The translations under genes were made by a program, and so were the position numbers. From an uncultured Magnetospirillum sp. (GTDB taxonomy: Bacteria; Pseudomonadota; Alphaproteobacteria; Rhodospirillales; Magnetospirillaceae), in contig NZ_CAINTR010000008.1 of NCBI RefSeq assembly GCF_903853455.1, positions 62,001 through 126,000 on the forward strand: 64,000 bases of DNA, in the 5' to 3' direction. Below are positions 18,452 to 27,359 of the stretch, in pieces. The notes under the pieces are model-generated. The model did no database searches. It saw only the letters and a program-made list of their open reading frames with translations, and was not told the DNA's origin. Position 1 is the first letter of the stretch. Every line of letters begins with the position of its first letter.

Positions 18452-19689
18452 AGCGGCAAGGGCATGGCGAAGACGCCGCCCTTCTCCGTGAAGGCGCGAT
18501 GCTTGGCCATGATCGGCTCGGCATAGCGCCAGGCCAGGATCACCACCAGGGCCGGGTTCTGGTCGTACAGCGCCGGGGAGGCGACGATGGGAATACGGTA
18601 GGTGGGGCCGGCCAGGGCCTCGCCCAGCGGCTTGTCGTCGGCGATGAAGGCCAGCCGCCGCGACAGGTCGAACTGGTGGATCAGGGTGACGCTGCCCACC
18701 GAGGCGCCATAGGCGGCGAGGGGACGGCCGGTCTTGGCCGCTTCGGCGATCTGGTCTTCCAGCTTGGCGCGGGCGACCTCGATACGATCGGAAAAGGCCT
18801 GGTAGATCGGGCGGCGATCCAGACCCAGCGCCGTCTCATGGGCGATCAACTCGGCCACGCCCGGCAGGATCGGGCGGCCGGCCTCCTTGTGCTGGACGAA
18901 GCCGCGGATGGAGCCGCCCTTGGTCCAGATGCGCTCGACGTCGAACATCTCCATGCCGTGACGGCGGAAGAACCGCTCCAGCGGCCGCACGGTGAAATAG
19001 GACAGATGCTCGTGATAGATGGTGTCCAGCAGCCCCTTCTCGATGACGTCGGCGCCGTAGGAGGTTTCGAACACGAACAGCCCGTCGGCGGCCAGCAGGG
19101 CGACGATGCCCTGGGTGACGTCGTCGCAATCGTCGAGATTGGCGAAGGTGTTGTTGCTGATGATCACCTTGGCGGCGCCGCGCGTCTCGCGCAACTGGCG
19201 GCCCAGCGCCCCGGTGAAGAAGTCGCCGATGGTCTCGATCCCGGCCTCGGTGGCGCGCCGCGCCGTCTCCCGCGCCGGATCGATGCCCAGCACGACCATG
19301 CCGGCATCCTTGAAGAAGCGCAGCAGGGTACCGTCATTGCTGCCGACCTCGACCACCAGATCGCCGGCTTTAAGGCCGGCGCGCTCGATCACCTCGCGGG
19401 CCAGCGCGCCGAAATGCTCGGCCAGGCCCAGCGAGATGGAGGTCGTGTACAGGAAGTTGTTGTACTGGATCGCCGAATCGATCACGTCCAGCAGTTGGAT
19501 GTGGCCGCAATCGTGGCAGACCCACACATCCACCGGCACCATCACCTCGGTGTCGCCCCGGCTGCGCAATTCGTCGGTCATCCCGATATTGGGGCTGGTC
19601 AACGGAATCGGATTCAGCGGCACGAAGATCTCCACCTGGGAGGAGCCGCAGAGCCGGCAGGTGGTGCGATGGTGGAACAACGAGGTCAT
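18448..19689 (-). CDS. Class I SAM-dependent C-methyltransferase with N-terminal zinc-binding domain
   Basis: TCRLCGSSQVEIFVPLNPIPLTSPN...CHDCGHIQL (Zn), GDLVVEVGSNDGTLLRFF (SAM), AAYGASVGSVTLIHQF C-terminal domain. Confidence 0.85.
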   Translation of the reverse strand: MTSLFHHRTTCRLCGSSQVEIFVPLNPIPLTSPNIGMTDELRSRGDTEVMVPVDVWVCHDCGHIQLLDVIDSAIQYNNFLYTTSISLGLAEHFGALAREVIERAGLKAGDLVVEVGSNDGTLLRFFKDAGMVVLGIDPARETARRATEAGIETIGDFFTGALGRQLRETRGAAKVIISNNTFANLDDCDDVTQGIVALLAADGLFVFETSYGADVIEKGLLDTIYHEHLSYFTVRPLERFFRRHGMEMFDVERIWTKGGSIRGFVQHKEAGRPILPGVAELIAHETALGLDRRPIYQAFSDRIEVARAKLEDQIAEAAKTGRPLAAYGASVGSVTLIHQFDLSRRLAFIADDKPLGEALAGPTYRIPIVASPALYDQNPALVVILAWRYAEPIMAKHRAFTEKGGVFAMPLPL

Positions 19690-19698
19690 GGATTTTCC

Positions 19699-20742
19699 TT
19701 ACAATCCCAGGGCGAGGCGCCACAGGCGCTCGGCGAGGCGCAAATCTTCGACGGAATCGGAACCGCTGGCAAGGGGAGTGCGGGTTTGGCGGATGTCGGC
19801 GACGAACGCCTCGGCCTGACGCTTGAACGACCAGCTCCAGCCCAGGTCGAACCGGGTGACCTCGGTGCCACGGGTCAGGGTGACCCGCGCCGGCTGATTG
19901 CGCACCAGCGGCGAGACGAAGTCCAAGGTCAGGCGGCCGCGCTCGAACACGATCTCGACCCCTTCGGTCCAGGCGGTGCCCTGCTGCTCGCCGAACTCCA
20001 TCACCACCGGGAAGCCGCCGCCGTCGAACGCCGCCACGCGGCCGTTGCGACGCGTGAAGTCGGCGTAGCGCGGCTCGGGGGTGCGGCCCAGCAGATGGCG
20101 CAGCAGGTTAAGGTCGTGACAGAACACGTTGAGGAACCAGGCATAGTCCTCGGCCCGCTCGGCGGGCAGCCAATCGGGGGCGGTGGGCCACAGTTCCAGC
20201 CCGTCCGGGCGCGGCTCCGGGGTCATGACGAAGCCGCCGGTGCCACAGGCGAACTCGCCGCACCACGATGCCAGCCGCAGGGTCAGCACCGCGCCCAATT
20301 CGCCGCTGGCCACATAGTGGTCGAACAGCGCCTTGGCCTTATGGGTGCCGGCGTCGTGGCGCTTCATGTAGCCGACGGAATAGATCCGCCCCGCCGCCTC
20401 GGCCGCTTGCGCCAGCCGCTCGGCCTGCTCCACCGTGTGGGCCATGGGCTTTTCCGACAAGACGTGGCGGCCCGCCGCGAGGCAGTCCAGCACCACCGGC
20501 CCGGTGGCCGGGCGCTTGGTCACCACCACCACCGCCTCGACCTCGGGGTCTTGCAGCAGGGTGCGATGGGAGTCGTAGAGCCGGGGCACGCCGAACCGGG
20601 TCGCGGCCGACTGGCCCAGATCCGGGCGCAGTTCGGCCAGGGCGACCACGCGGCAGCCGGGGATCTCGGCGAAATTGGCGAGATGGGCCAGTTGACCCAC
20701 CATTCCGGCTCCCACCATGCCGATGCCCAGGAGCTTGGTCAT
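19699..20742 (-). CDS. Gfo/Idh/MocA family oxidoreductase
   Basis: GIGMVGAGMVGQLAHLANFAEIPGCRVVAL, HVLSEKPMAHTVEQAERL, FCHDLNLLRHLLG. Confidence 0.92.
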   Translation of the reverse strand: MTKLLGIGMVGAGMVGQLAHLANFAEIPGCRVVALAELRPDLGQSAATRFGVPRLYDSHRTLLQDPEVEAVVVVTKRPATGPVVLDCLAAGRHVLSEKPMAHTVEQAERLAQAAEAAGRIYSVGYMKRHDAGTHKAKALFDHYVASGELGAVLTLRLASWCGEFACGTGGFVMTPEPRPDGLELWPTAPDWLPAERAEDYAWFLNVFCHDLNLLRHLLGRTPEPRYADFTRRNGRVAAFDGGGFPVVMEFGEQQGTAWTEGVEIVFERGRLTLDFVSPLVRNQPARVTLTRGTEVTRFDLGWSWSFKRQAEAFVADIRQTRTPLASGSDSVEDLRLAERLWRLALGL

Positions 20743-20832
20743 TCACGTGCACCCTTCATTTGCAAACCCGGCGTTGGAGACCATGGGCAGGATGCCCGGC
20801 CGAACGGGTGCCGCCAAGGGTAAAGAGTTCGG

Positions 20833-21852
20833 TCATGGAGGAGTCTCTCGGCCCCGGCATTCGGCCGGCAGCGGCGGCAGGTTGCCGGGCCACCCCAATG
20901 CCGGATCGATGCGGCCGGCCTCCTCCCGCGTCACCAGGTAGCGCTCGCTGCGCAGGGCGCAGATGGCGCGGCGCGCCCCCATGGTGTTGAGATGGTGGGC
21001 GTCGGAGAAGTTGGCGGGGTCCTCGCTGATCCCCTCGATCCGGCTTAGGTCATGATAGCCCGGCAACACCTTCAGAAACCGCCGCTTTTCCGCCGCCAAG
21101 GTGGCGTGATCGAGACCGGCGACGGCCGCGTCGGGCAAGGTCGGAACATAGTAATGGATGGTCCAGCCCCGGCGATGGGCCAAGGCGTCGATTTCGCCCA
21201 AAAGCGCCAGGGTACCGTCCTCGAACGGCTTGGGCGGAAAAGGCGGAATCGGCCGCTTGGTCCAACTGCCATCGAAGGCGGCGGGATCACGGCTGAGCAA
21301 CGCCCCGTTCTCGCCTCCCACCAGATCCGCCCGGCCCATGGCGATCTTGATGTTGCGGATCAGATCAAGGGGAAGCCGATTGGCCGTCTCGGGAAAATGC
21401 GCCAGTTTGTAGAGCAGAACGGACCAGAACGAGGTGTAGTCGACCTCCTCGATCCCGCAGCCCTGACAGAAGGTGTGACGGTCCAGCAGGTAGAAAATTT
21501 CCCGCACATGCCCCGAACGCGGACCATCAAGCCGATTGAGGAAATCGAGCACCGCCCGGGGGTTGCCGTAGATGGAGTAGAGGTTCAGGGTCGGCTCGCC
21601 GGTGGCGGCCGCCGACACCATGGCCGAGCGGCTGGTTCCGAACACCAGGGCGTAGGACTCCCGATCCAGGCGGTGCAGCATCGCTCCCGCCGTCAAGACC
21701 CGGCTGGCGTAGCGGACCGGCGACGGCCAGGGCTGCCAGCTGTTCTCGCCGAAGGGGTCGAAGGCCTCGGTCACGGCGAACACGGCCAGCGCCATGGCGG
21801 TCAGGGCCAGGACGAAACTGCGCAGGAAGACCGGGGCGGAAGGAGTCTGCAT
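20833..21852 (-). CDS. SGNH-like membrane-anchored protein adjacent to MBOAT
   Basis: MQTPSAPVFLRSFVLALTAMALAVFAVTEAFDPF (TM), YALVFGTSRSAM (GTS block), FSDAHHLNTMGARRAICAL (DxxH-like). The listed 590-aa ORF includes an antisense shadow of the MBOAT. Confidence 0.65.
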   Translation of the reverse strand: MQTPSAPVFLRSFVLALTAMALAVFAVTEAFDPFGENSWQPWPSPVRYASRVLTAGAMLHRLDRESYALVFGTSRSAMVSAAATGEPTLNLYSIYGNPRAVLDFLNRLDGPRSGHVREIFYLLDRHTFCQGCGIEEVDYTSFWSVLLYKLAHFPETANRLPLDLIRNIKIAMGRADLVGGENGALLSRDPAAFDGSWTKRPIPPFPPKPFEDGTLALLGEIDALAHRRGWTIHYYVPTLPDAAVAGLDHATLAAEKRRFLKVLPGYHDLSRIEGISEDPANFSDAHHLNTMGARRAICALRSERYLVTREEAGRIDPALGWPGNLPPLPAECRGRETPP

Positions 21853-21860
21853 GGCCGGGG

Positions 21861-23279
21861 CTAAAAGTTGAAGTACAGGAAATGCGACGGCTGGTTCATG
21901 GCGAAGATCGACGCCAGGCTGAAGCCGGCCGCCAGTATCGCCCATCCCGTGCTGGGAACCCAGCGCAGCCGGCCCGTCGCCGTGCCATGGACGATCTCCT
22001 GGGAATTGGGCAGCGTCCACGCCACCAGACACTCCACCACCGTCAGGCCCGCCTGCGTCAGGCCGGGCCGGGTGCCGACGCCGTCCAGGCCCGCCATGCC
22101 GTGCAGCACTCGGCCGGCGGTGGCCACGTCGGGAGCCCGGAAGAACACCCAGGCGACCACCACCGCCAGAAAAGTGGCCAGCCACGCCGCCCCGCGTCCG
22201 AAAAGGCCCGCGCCGCTCCAGCCCAGGCGGGTGGCGAAGCTCCGCCAGAAATGAGCCAGCGTCAGATACATCCCGTGCAGCAATCCCCAGATGATAAAGG
22301 TCCAGCCGGCTCCGTGCCACAATCCCCCCAGCAACATGGTCAGCAGCAGGTTGGCGTAGCGTCGCCCTGCCCCCAGGCGATTGCCGCCCAACGGAATGTA
22401 AAGGTAGTCGCGCAGAAAGGCGGACAGCGTCATGTGCCAGCGCCGCCAGAAGTCGATGATGTCGGCGGCGCGGTACGGCGAATTGAAGTTGTAGGGTAGG
22501 CGGATGCCGAACATCTGCGACAACCCGACCGCCATGTCGCAATAGCCGGAAAAATCGAAATAGATTTGCAGTGTGTAGGCCAAGGCCCCACCCCAGGCCT
22601 GCCACACCCCAAGCGAACCTCCGGGTCCGAACGCCGCGTCGGCGAAGGGGGCGATCTGGTCGGCCAGGATGGTCTTCTTGAACAGGCCGATGGCAAGCAG
22701 CATCAGCCCCTGCGCCATGTTGTCCGCATTGATCCGGAACACCTGCGGCCTGGAGAACTGGGGCATGATGTCGGCGTGGTGGATGATCGGACCGGCGATC
22801 AGATGCGGGAAATAGGTGACGAACAGGAGATAGCGGACCGGCTCGTATTCACTGGCCTTGCGGCGCCAGGTATCGACGAGGAAGGCGACCTGGGTGAAGG
22901 TGAAGAACGAAATTCCAAGCGGCAGGTGGGTGTCGCCGCCATCCATCGCGATGCCGAGCAATCCGTTCAGGGTCGCCACCGCGAACGCCAGATACTTGAA
23001 GAATCCGAGAACCGAAAGGTCTCCGACCAGACCGGCGATCAGCAGCGGCTTCTTCCAACGGGACGGCGCGCGTCCGATCCCATAGGCGATCCCCCAGTTG
23101 AAGCCGGCCGAGGCCAGCAGCAACGGCACGTCGGACAGCCGCCACCAGCCATAGAAGGCCAGCGACGCCAGGGTCAGCCAGGCAACGGACCAGCGCGGCG
23201 ACCAGCGCCCCAGCGTGAAGAACCCGGCAAGGACGACGGGCAGGTAGAGAAATAGAAAGACGTACGAATTAAACAGCAT
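21861..23279 (-). CDS. MBOAT family O-acyltransferase (AlgI-like), second copy
   Basis: MLFNSYVFLFLYLPVVLAGFF, YFDFSGYCDMAVGLSQMFGIRLPYNFNSPYRAADIIDFWRRWHMTLSAFLRDYLYIPLGGNRLG, GGLWHGAGWTFIIWGLLHG. Confidence 0.96.
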   Translation of the reverse strand: MLFNSYVFLFLYLPVVLAGFFTLGRWSPRWSVAWLTLASLAFYGWWRLSDVPLLLASAGFNWGIAYGIGRAPSRWKKPLLIAGLVGDLSVLGFFKYLAFAVATLNGLLGIAMDGGDTHLPLGISFFTFTQVAFLVDTWRRKASEYEPVRYLLFVTYFPHLIAGPIIHHADIMPQFSRPQVFRINADNMAQGLMLLAIGLFKKTILADQIAPFADAAFGPGGSLGVWQAWGGALAYTLQIYFDFSGYCDMAVGLSQMFGIRLPYNFNSPYRAADIIDFWRRWHMTLSAFLRDYLYIPLGGNRLGAGRRYANLLLTMLLGGLWHGAGWTFIIWGLLHGMYLTLAHFWRSFATRLGWSGAGLFGRGAAWLATFLAVVVAWVFFRAPDVATAGRVLHGMAGLDGVGTRPGLTQAGLTVVECLVAWTLPNSQEIVHGTATGRLRWVPSTGWAILAAGFSLASIFAMNQPSHFLYFNF

Positions 23280-23297
23280 CTTTCTTCCAAACCGCGC

Positions 23298-23960
23298 CTA
23301 TTCGAAATAGATGAAGCCGTAATCACCGGTATAGCCGGCCCGCTCGTACAGCCAGCGCCACCCTTCGGGACGGTGGAATCCTTCGCAGGTCAGCTGCCAA
23401 TACAGCATGTTGGCCTTCTCGCTCTCGGTACGGTAGCTCTCGACGCAGAGATAGCCCTTTCCCTTGCCCACCCGCTGCATCTCGCGCAAGGCCTGATCCA
23501 GTTCGAAAACCTGGAGGTTGTGGAAGGTGTTGAGGGAGATCACCAGATCGAAGGTCCCGTCGGCCCAGGGCAGCGAGGTACAGTTGCCCTGCTTGAGGAA
23601 AGGCCGCACCTCCTCCTTGGCGTTGGCGATGCCGTATTCGGAAATGTCCAGCCCCGCCACTTGGAGGCCGGGGCAGGCGCGGGTGAACTCGTAGAGCAGG
23701 AACGCCTTGCCGCAACCGATGTCGAGCACCTTGTCGCCGGCTTTCAGGCCGTAATGCTTGACCATATCCTCGGCCAGCGGCAGCCAGCGGCCGTCATAGC
23801 GCATGCCGCCGAAACCGTACTGGCGTTCGCCGTCCCAGTAATCGGCCCCCCAGCGCTTGGCCGTGGTGGCGCATTCGGCCTTGTCGTAGTCAACCACCCG
23901 CTGGACATAGTCCCGCTTGGTGGCGTTGTGAAAACGTCCGATGAAGTCGATCTCAACCAT
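23298..23960 (-). CDS. Class I SAM-dependent methyltransferase
   Basis: GDKVLDIGCGKAFLLYEF, VAGLDISEYGIANAKEEV, FDLVISLNTFHNL. Confidence 0.9.
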   Translation of the reverse strand: MVEIDFIGRFHNATKRDYVQRVVDYDKAECATTAKRWGADYWDGERQYGFGGMRYDGRWLPLAEDMVKHYGLKAGDKVLDIGCGKAFLLYEFTRACPGLQVAGLDISEYGIANAKEEVRPFLKQGNCTSLPWADGTFDLVISLNTFHNLQVFELDQALREMQRVGKGKGYLCVESYRTESEKANMLYWQLTCEGFHRPEGWRWLYERAGYTGDYGFIYFE

Positions 23961-23976
23961 TGCCCCCTGCCCCTCT

Positions 23977-25785
23977 TTACACCAAAATCTCCGACAATTC
24001 GGCCATGCGGCGGAAGTCCGCGTTTTCATCGGCCAGATCCTGATGGCGGCCCTGGCCGGCGATTTTCCCGTCCTTCAGCAGGACGATGGTGTCGCAGTTC
24101 CGCAAGGTGCTGAGCCGGTGAGCGATCAGGATCATGGTCTTCTGGCCCGCCAGCCCCTCGATGGCGCGGGTCACCTCGCGCTCGGTCTCGGCGTCAAGCG
24201 CCGACGTCGCCTCGTCGAAGATCAGCAACTCGGGCTGATGGTACAGGGCACGGGCAATGCCGATCCGCTGGCGCTGCCCCCCCGACAGATTGAGGCCGCG
24301 CTCGCCGACCCGAGTGTCGAGACCCCGGGACAGGCCATCGACGAACTCCGTCAATTGAGCCATGTCCACCGCCTGACGTAGTTGCGTCTCGTCGATCTCG
24401 GAATCCGGCAGCCCGAAGGCGATGTTGCGGCGAAGCGTGTCGTCGGTCAGGAAGATGACCTGCGGGACATAGCCGATCCTGCGCTGCCATGCCCGAGAGT
24501 CGGCGGCGATGTCAGCGCCATCGACCAGCACCCGGCCGCCCGTGGGCGTGAGCAATCCCAGAATCACGTCGATCAGCGTACTCTTGCCGGAGCCCGTGGC
24601 TCCGACGATCCCCACCGACAGGCCGCGCTCGATGGTGAGCGATATGCCGTTCAGAATCTGGCGGTCGCCGCCGGGGTAGGTATAGCAGATGTCGTCGAGG
24701 GTCAGGCGCTCGGTGAAGGGCAGCGGGGCGGGATGCGACAGCGGCCGGGCGGCGGCGGCGGAGATAGCCGGCCAATCGTGCATCAGGGTATCGACCGAGG
24801 CCCCGGTCTTGACGATGCTGTTGAGGTAAAGCACCAACCGGTTCAGCGAGGGCTGAAGCCGGAAGCCGGCATAGCCGAACAGCCCCAGCGTCGGCAGAAC
24901 CGCCGCCCGGTCTCCATCCCCCAGCACCACCAGCGCGACAATCAGCACCATCCCGACCACCATCAGGGTCTCGGTGGCCAGACGCGGCGCTTGGCCCAGC
25001 ACGGCGGCAACCCGCTGGTTGCGACTGCGTTCGTGCCGCAGGGCGGTGAAAATATCGGAGAAATAGTCCTCCCGCCCCAGGACCTTGACCTCCTTGACCG
25101 CCCCCAGCCCCTGTTGCACCGCCTGCACCACCTGGACCCCCGACGCCTGGATCGTCTTGCCGACCTCGGCGAAGGTCCGGTGACTGGTCCGATAGACGAC
25201 CAGCATCAGTCCTCCCAGAAACACGGTGGTCACCAGGGAGATCAGCGGCTCGCTGACCAGCAGGACCGTGATCAGACCGAGGGCAATGAGGGCCTCCGAA
25301 ATCACGGTCGCCGCCGATTGCAGGCCGCCGCGGATGGCGTCGTCGGCCGAAAACTCCAAGGCTCGGATCATCTGGGCCGAATTGCGGTGAAAGTAGAAGG
25401 AATAGGGGACATGCATGTAGCCCCGCATCAGCTTCGTCACCACATGGTCGGCCGCGTCGAAGGCGGTCTTTTCCTGGTTGTAGAGCTGAAACAGCAGAAA
25501 CCCGCTCTTGGCGACGAAGAACACCACCACGCCGAGCCCGAAGGCGAGGACGGTGGCGGTCTGGTTGGCCCGGGCCATCTCGGCCAGCGCGGACCCGACC
25601 AGCGGCAGCCGGGCGAGCGAGCCGGGATCGGCGACCACCCCGATCAGGCCGAACACCGCGCCGGTGCCCACCGTCTCCAGCACCGCCGCGATTGCGGCCA
25701 AAACCACCAGCCAGGCCCACCGCCGCCGCAGGGGCGCGTCGAGCATGGACAAGCAGGCCCGAACGATCGCAACCGGCGAGGTCAT
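23977..25785 (-). CDS. ABC exporter, fused TMD-ATPase (MsbA/PglK-like)
   Basis: GIVGATGSGKSTLIDVILGLL (Walker A), LNLSGGQRQRIGIARALYHQPELLIFDEATSALD; N-terminal TM domain. Confidence 0.95.
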   Translation of the reverse strand: MTSPVAIVRACLSMLDAPLRRRWAWLVVLAAIAAVLETVGTGAVFGLIGVVADPGSLARLPLVGSALAEMARANQTATVLAFGLGVVVFFVAKSGFLLFQLYNQEKTAFDAADHVVTKLMRGYMHVPYSFYFHRNSAQMIRALEFSADDAIRGGLQSAATVISEALIALGLITVLLVSEPLISLVTTVFLGGLMLVVYRTSHRTFAEVGKTIQASGVQVVQAVQQGLGAVKEVKVLGREDYFSDIFTALRHERSRNQRVAAVLGQAPRLATETLMVVGMVLIVALVVLGDGDRAAVLPTLGLFGYAGFRLQPSLNRLVLYLNSIVKTGASVDTLMHDWPAISAAAARPLSHPAPLPFTERLTLDDICYTYPGGDRQILNGISLTIERGLSVGIVGATGSGKSTLIDVILGLLTPTGGRVLVDGADIAADSRAWQRRIGYVPQVIFLTDDTLRRNIAFGLPDSEIDETQLRQAVDMAQLTEFVDGLSRGLDTRVGERGLNLSGGQRQRIGIARALYHQPELLIFDEATSALDAETEREVTRAIEGLAGQKTMILIAHRLSTLRNCDTIVLLKDGKIAGQGRHQDLADENADFRRMAELSEILV

Positions 25786-26849
25786 ACGAACTGGCCGTGT
25801 TCGGGATCGATGGCGAGGTACTGCATGATCGCCAGATTCTTGGAATGCGACACGCAGTGGTGCCGACACAGGGTCGAGGGGTCGAACTCCGCCATGGCGC
25901 GACGGTTCTCCTCGGAAAACCAGTAGTCCTTGAACGACCGCTGCTTGATCGAACCCAAGGTCCCTTCCTTGGTGTAGGCCTTGTCCTGGCAGGTGTAGAC
26001 GGTCTGGTCGGCGCCGATCACCGTCAGGAATTGCAGGAACGGACAGCGGTGGTAGTCTTTCTCGAACCGGCTTTCCATCTCGTGGAAATGGTCGATGACG
26101 GTAAAGCCGTCACCGGTCAGGCCCAGGCAGCGGTCAATTTCGGCCCGCGCGCCCTCGGCGAATTCCCGGTGATAGCGATTGTTGGCCTCCGCCGAATTGC
26201 CGACCACGGCGGCCGACAGCTTGACGTGGTTGACGCCGATCGCCTTGAACCGGGCGCACACCTCGTGCAGACGGTGGTAATTGTCCTTGCCGGTGATGAA
26301 GCTGACCCCCAGCACGCATTTGGTGCCGGTCTGGACGAAGGCCTTCATGTTCTCGAGCAGCTTGGTGAACTCGCCGTCCTTGGCGCCCCGGCTCTTGACA
26401 TAGGACTCGTCGTCCCAGGCGTCCACCGAGACCCGCACCCAGGTGGCGTGACGGGCCAGGGATTCGGCGACGCGGCCCTTGAGGTTGGCGCCGTTGGTCA
26501 GGGTCGCCACCCGCACCCCGCCGGCCGCCAGACGATCGATCACTTCGGGCAACGGCTTGTAGAGCAGCGGCTCGCCGCCGCCGGAAAAGGTCACCGCCTT
26601 GACCCCCATGGCGACCACGTCGTCGACGATCTCGAACATCTTGGCCTCGGGGATCTGGTCGCCCAGATCCATGTCCTCGCCCAGCTTGAGGTCGTCGGTG
26701 CGATAGGCGCAGTACCAGCAATGATGATTGCAGCGGTTGGTCGGCTTGATGCGGATGTGCACCGGCGCGGCAACCGTGCCGGCGGCCAAGGCGTCCAGTT
26801 GATCGCGGAACCGCAGGAATTTGAGGTTGCTGTAGAGTACGCTGCTCAT
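25782..26849 (-). CDS. Radical SAM protein
   Basis: IRIKPTNRCNHHCWYCAYRTD (CxxxCxxC), VTFSGGGEPLLYK; C-terminal Cys residues (CPFL, CQDKAY, CRHHC) suggest SPASM-like clusters. Confidence 0.9.
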   Translation of the reverse strand: MSSVLYSNLKFLRFRDQLDALAAGTVAAPVHIRIKPTNRCNHHCWYCAYRTDDLKLGEDMDLGDQIPEAKMFEIVDDVVAMGVKAVTFSGGGEPLLYKPLPEVIDRLAAGGVRVATLTNGANLKGRVAESLARHATWVRVSVDAWDDESYVKSRGAKDGEFTKLLENMKAFVQTGTKCVLGVSFITGKDNYHRLHEVCARFKAIGVNHVKLSAAVVGNSAEANNRYHREFAEGARAEIDRCLGLTGDGFTVIDHFHEMESRFEKDYHRCPFLQFLTVIGADQTVYTCQDKAYTKEGTLGSIKQRSFKDYWFSEENRRAMAEFDPSTLCRHHCVSHSKNLAIMQYLAIDPEHGQFV

Positions 26850-26909
26850 GACCTCATGCTCTTCCCCGCAGGCGCGGCGCGGCTCTTGGGTTGCTGTCGA
26901 AGGCGCAAG

Positions 26910-26938
26910 CTATAACTTGTTCACGTTGTGAACGTCAA
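26910..26938 (-). promoter_or_regulatory. Promoter with embedded palindromic operator (site A) for the radical SAM/ABC exporter operon
   Basis: Minus strand: TTGACG-TTCACAACGTGAACAAG-TTATAG (17-bp spacer); perfect GTTCAC-GTT-GTGAAC palindrome at 26919-26933; overlaps the stop codon of the upstream gene. Confidence 0.65.
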
Positions 26939-27359
26939 CCGGCATTGCCGACGAAGCAAGGCTTCGCGGGCATCGCGGCAGGGCTTGGCGAACCAGGGCG
27001 ATGTCCTCCCAGCGCCGCAGGTCGTCCTCGTCGGCCAGCCGCAAATCCTCCAGCGCGGCGTAGAGCACCGCGCCGCTGGCCAGCGCCCGCCGCAGCAGGC
27101 CGAGGCGGCGGGCGCGCCCCTCGGGCAGTTGCACCATGGAATAGAGGATGGCTCCGGCGATGGCCGGCAGTTCGTCCACCACCTGCTCCAGCATCAGGTA
27201 CGAGCCGGGCATGACGTATTCGGTGGCCGACAGCAGGAAGTCCAGCCCCCGCCGGCGGGCGAAGTCGCGCACCACCAGATTCTGCACCGCCTGCGGCACC
27301 CGGTCGCCGCCCACGGGGCGCGATGAGATGTAGCCGCGATAGCCCCGGCGCCCGGTCAT
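26910..27359 (-). CDS. LIC12192-like 'sporadic carbohydrate cluster' protein
   Basis: MTGRRGYRGYISSRPVGGDRVPQAVQNLVVRDFARRRGLDFLLSATEYVMPGSYLMLEQVVDELPAIAGAILYSMVQLP; recalled family signature. Confidence 0.7.
   Translation of the reverse strand: MTGRRGYRGYISSRPVGGDRVPQAVQNLVVRDFARRRGLDFLLSATEYVMPGSYLMLEQVVDELPAIAGAILYSMVQLPEGRARRLGLLRRALASGAVLYAALEDLRLADEDDLRRWEDIALVRQALPRCPRSLASSAMPVDVHNVNKL

Noticed and set aside
16403-18526. 707-aa plus-strand ORF
   Set aside because: Antisense to the MBOAT gene, whose conserved motifs are unambiguous.
18499-20823. 774-aa plus-strand ORF
   Set aside because: Antisense to a methyltransferase and a Gfo/Idh/MocA gene.
20833-22605. 590-aa minus ORF as one protein
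   Set aside because: N-terminal part is a shadow of the MBOAT gene; real start is MQTPSAP at 21852.
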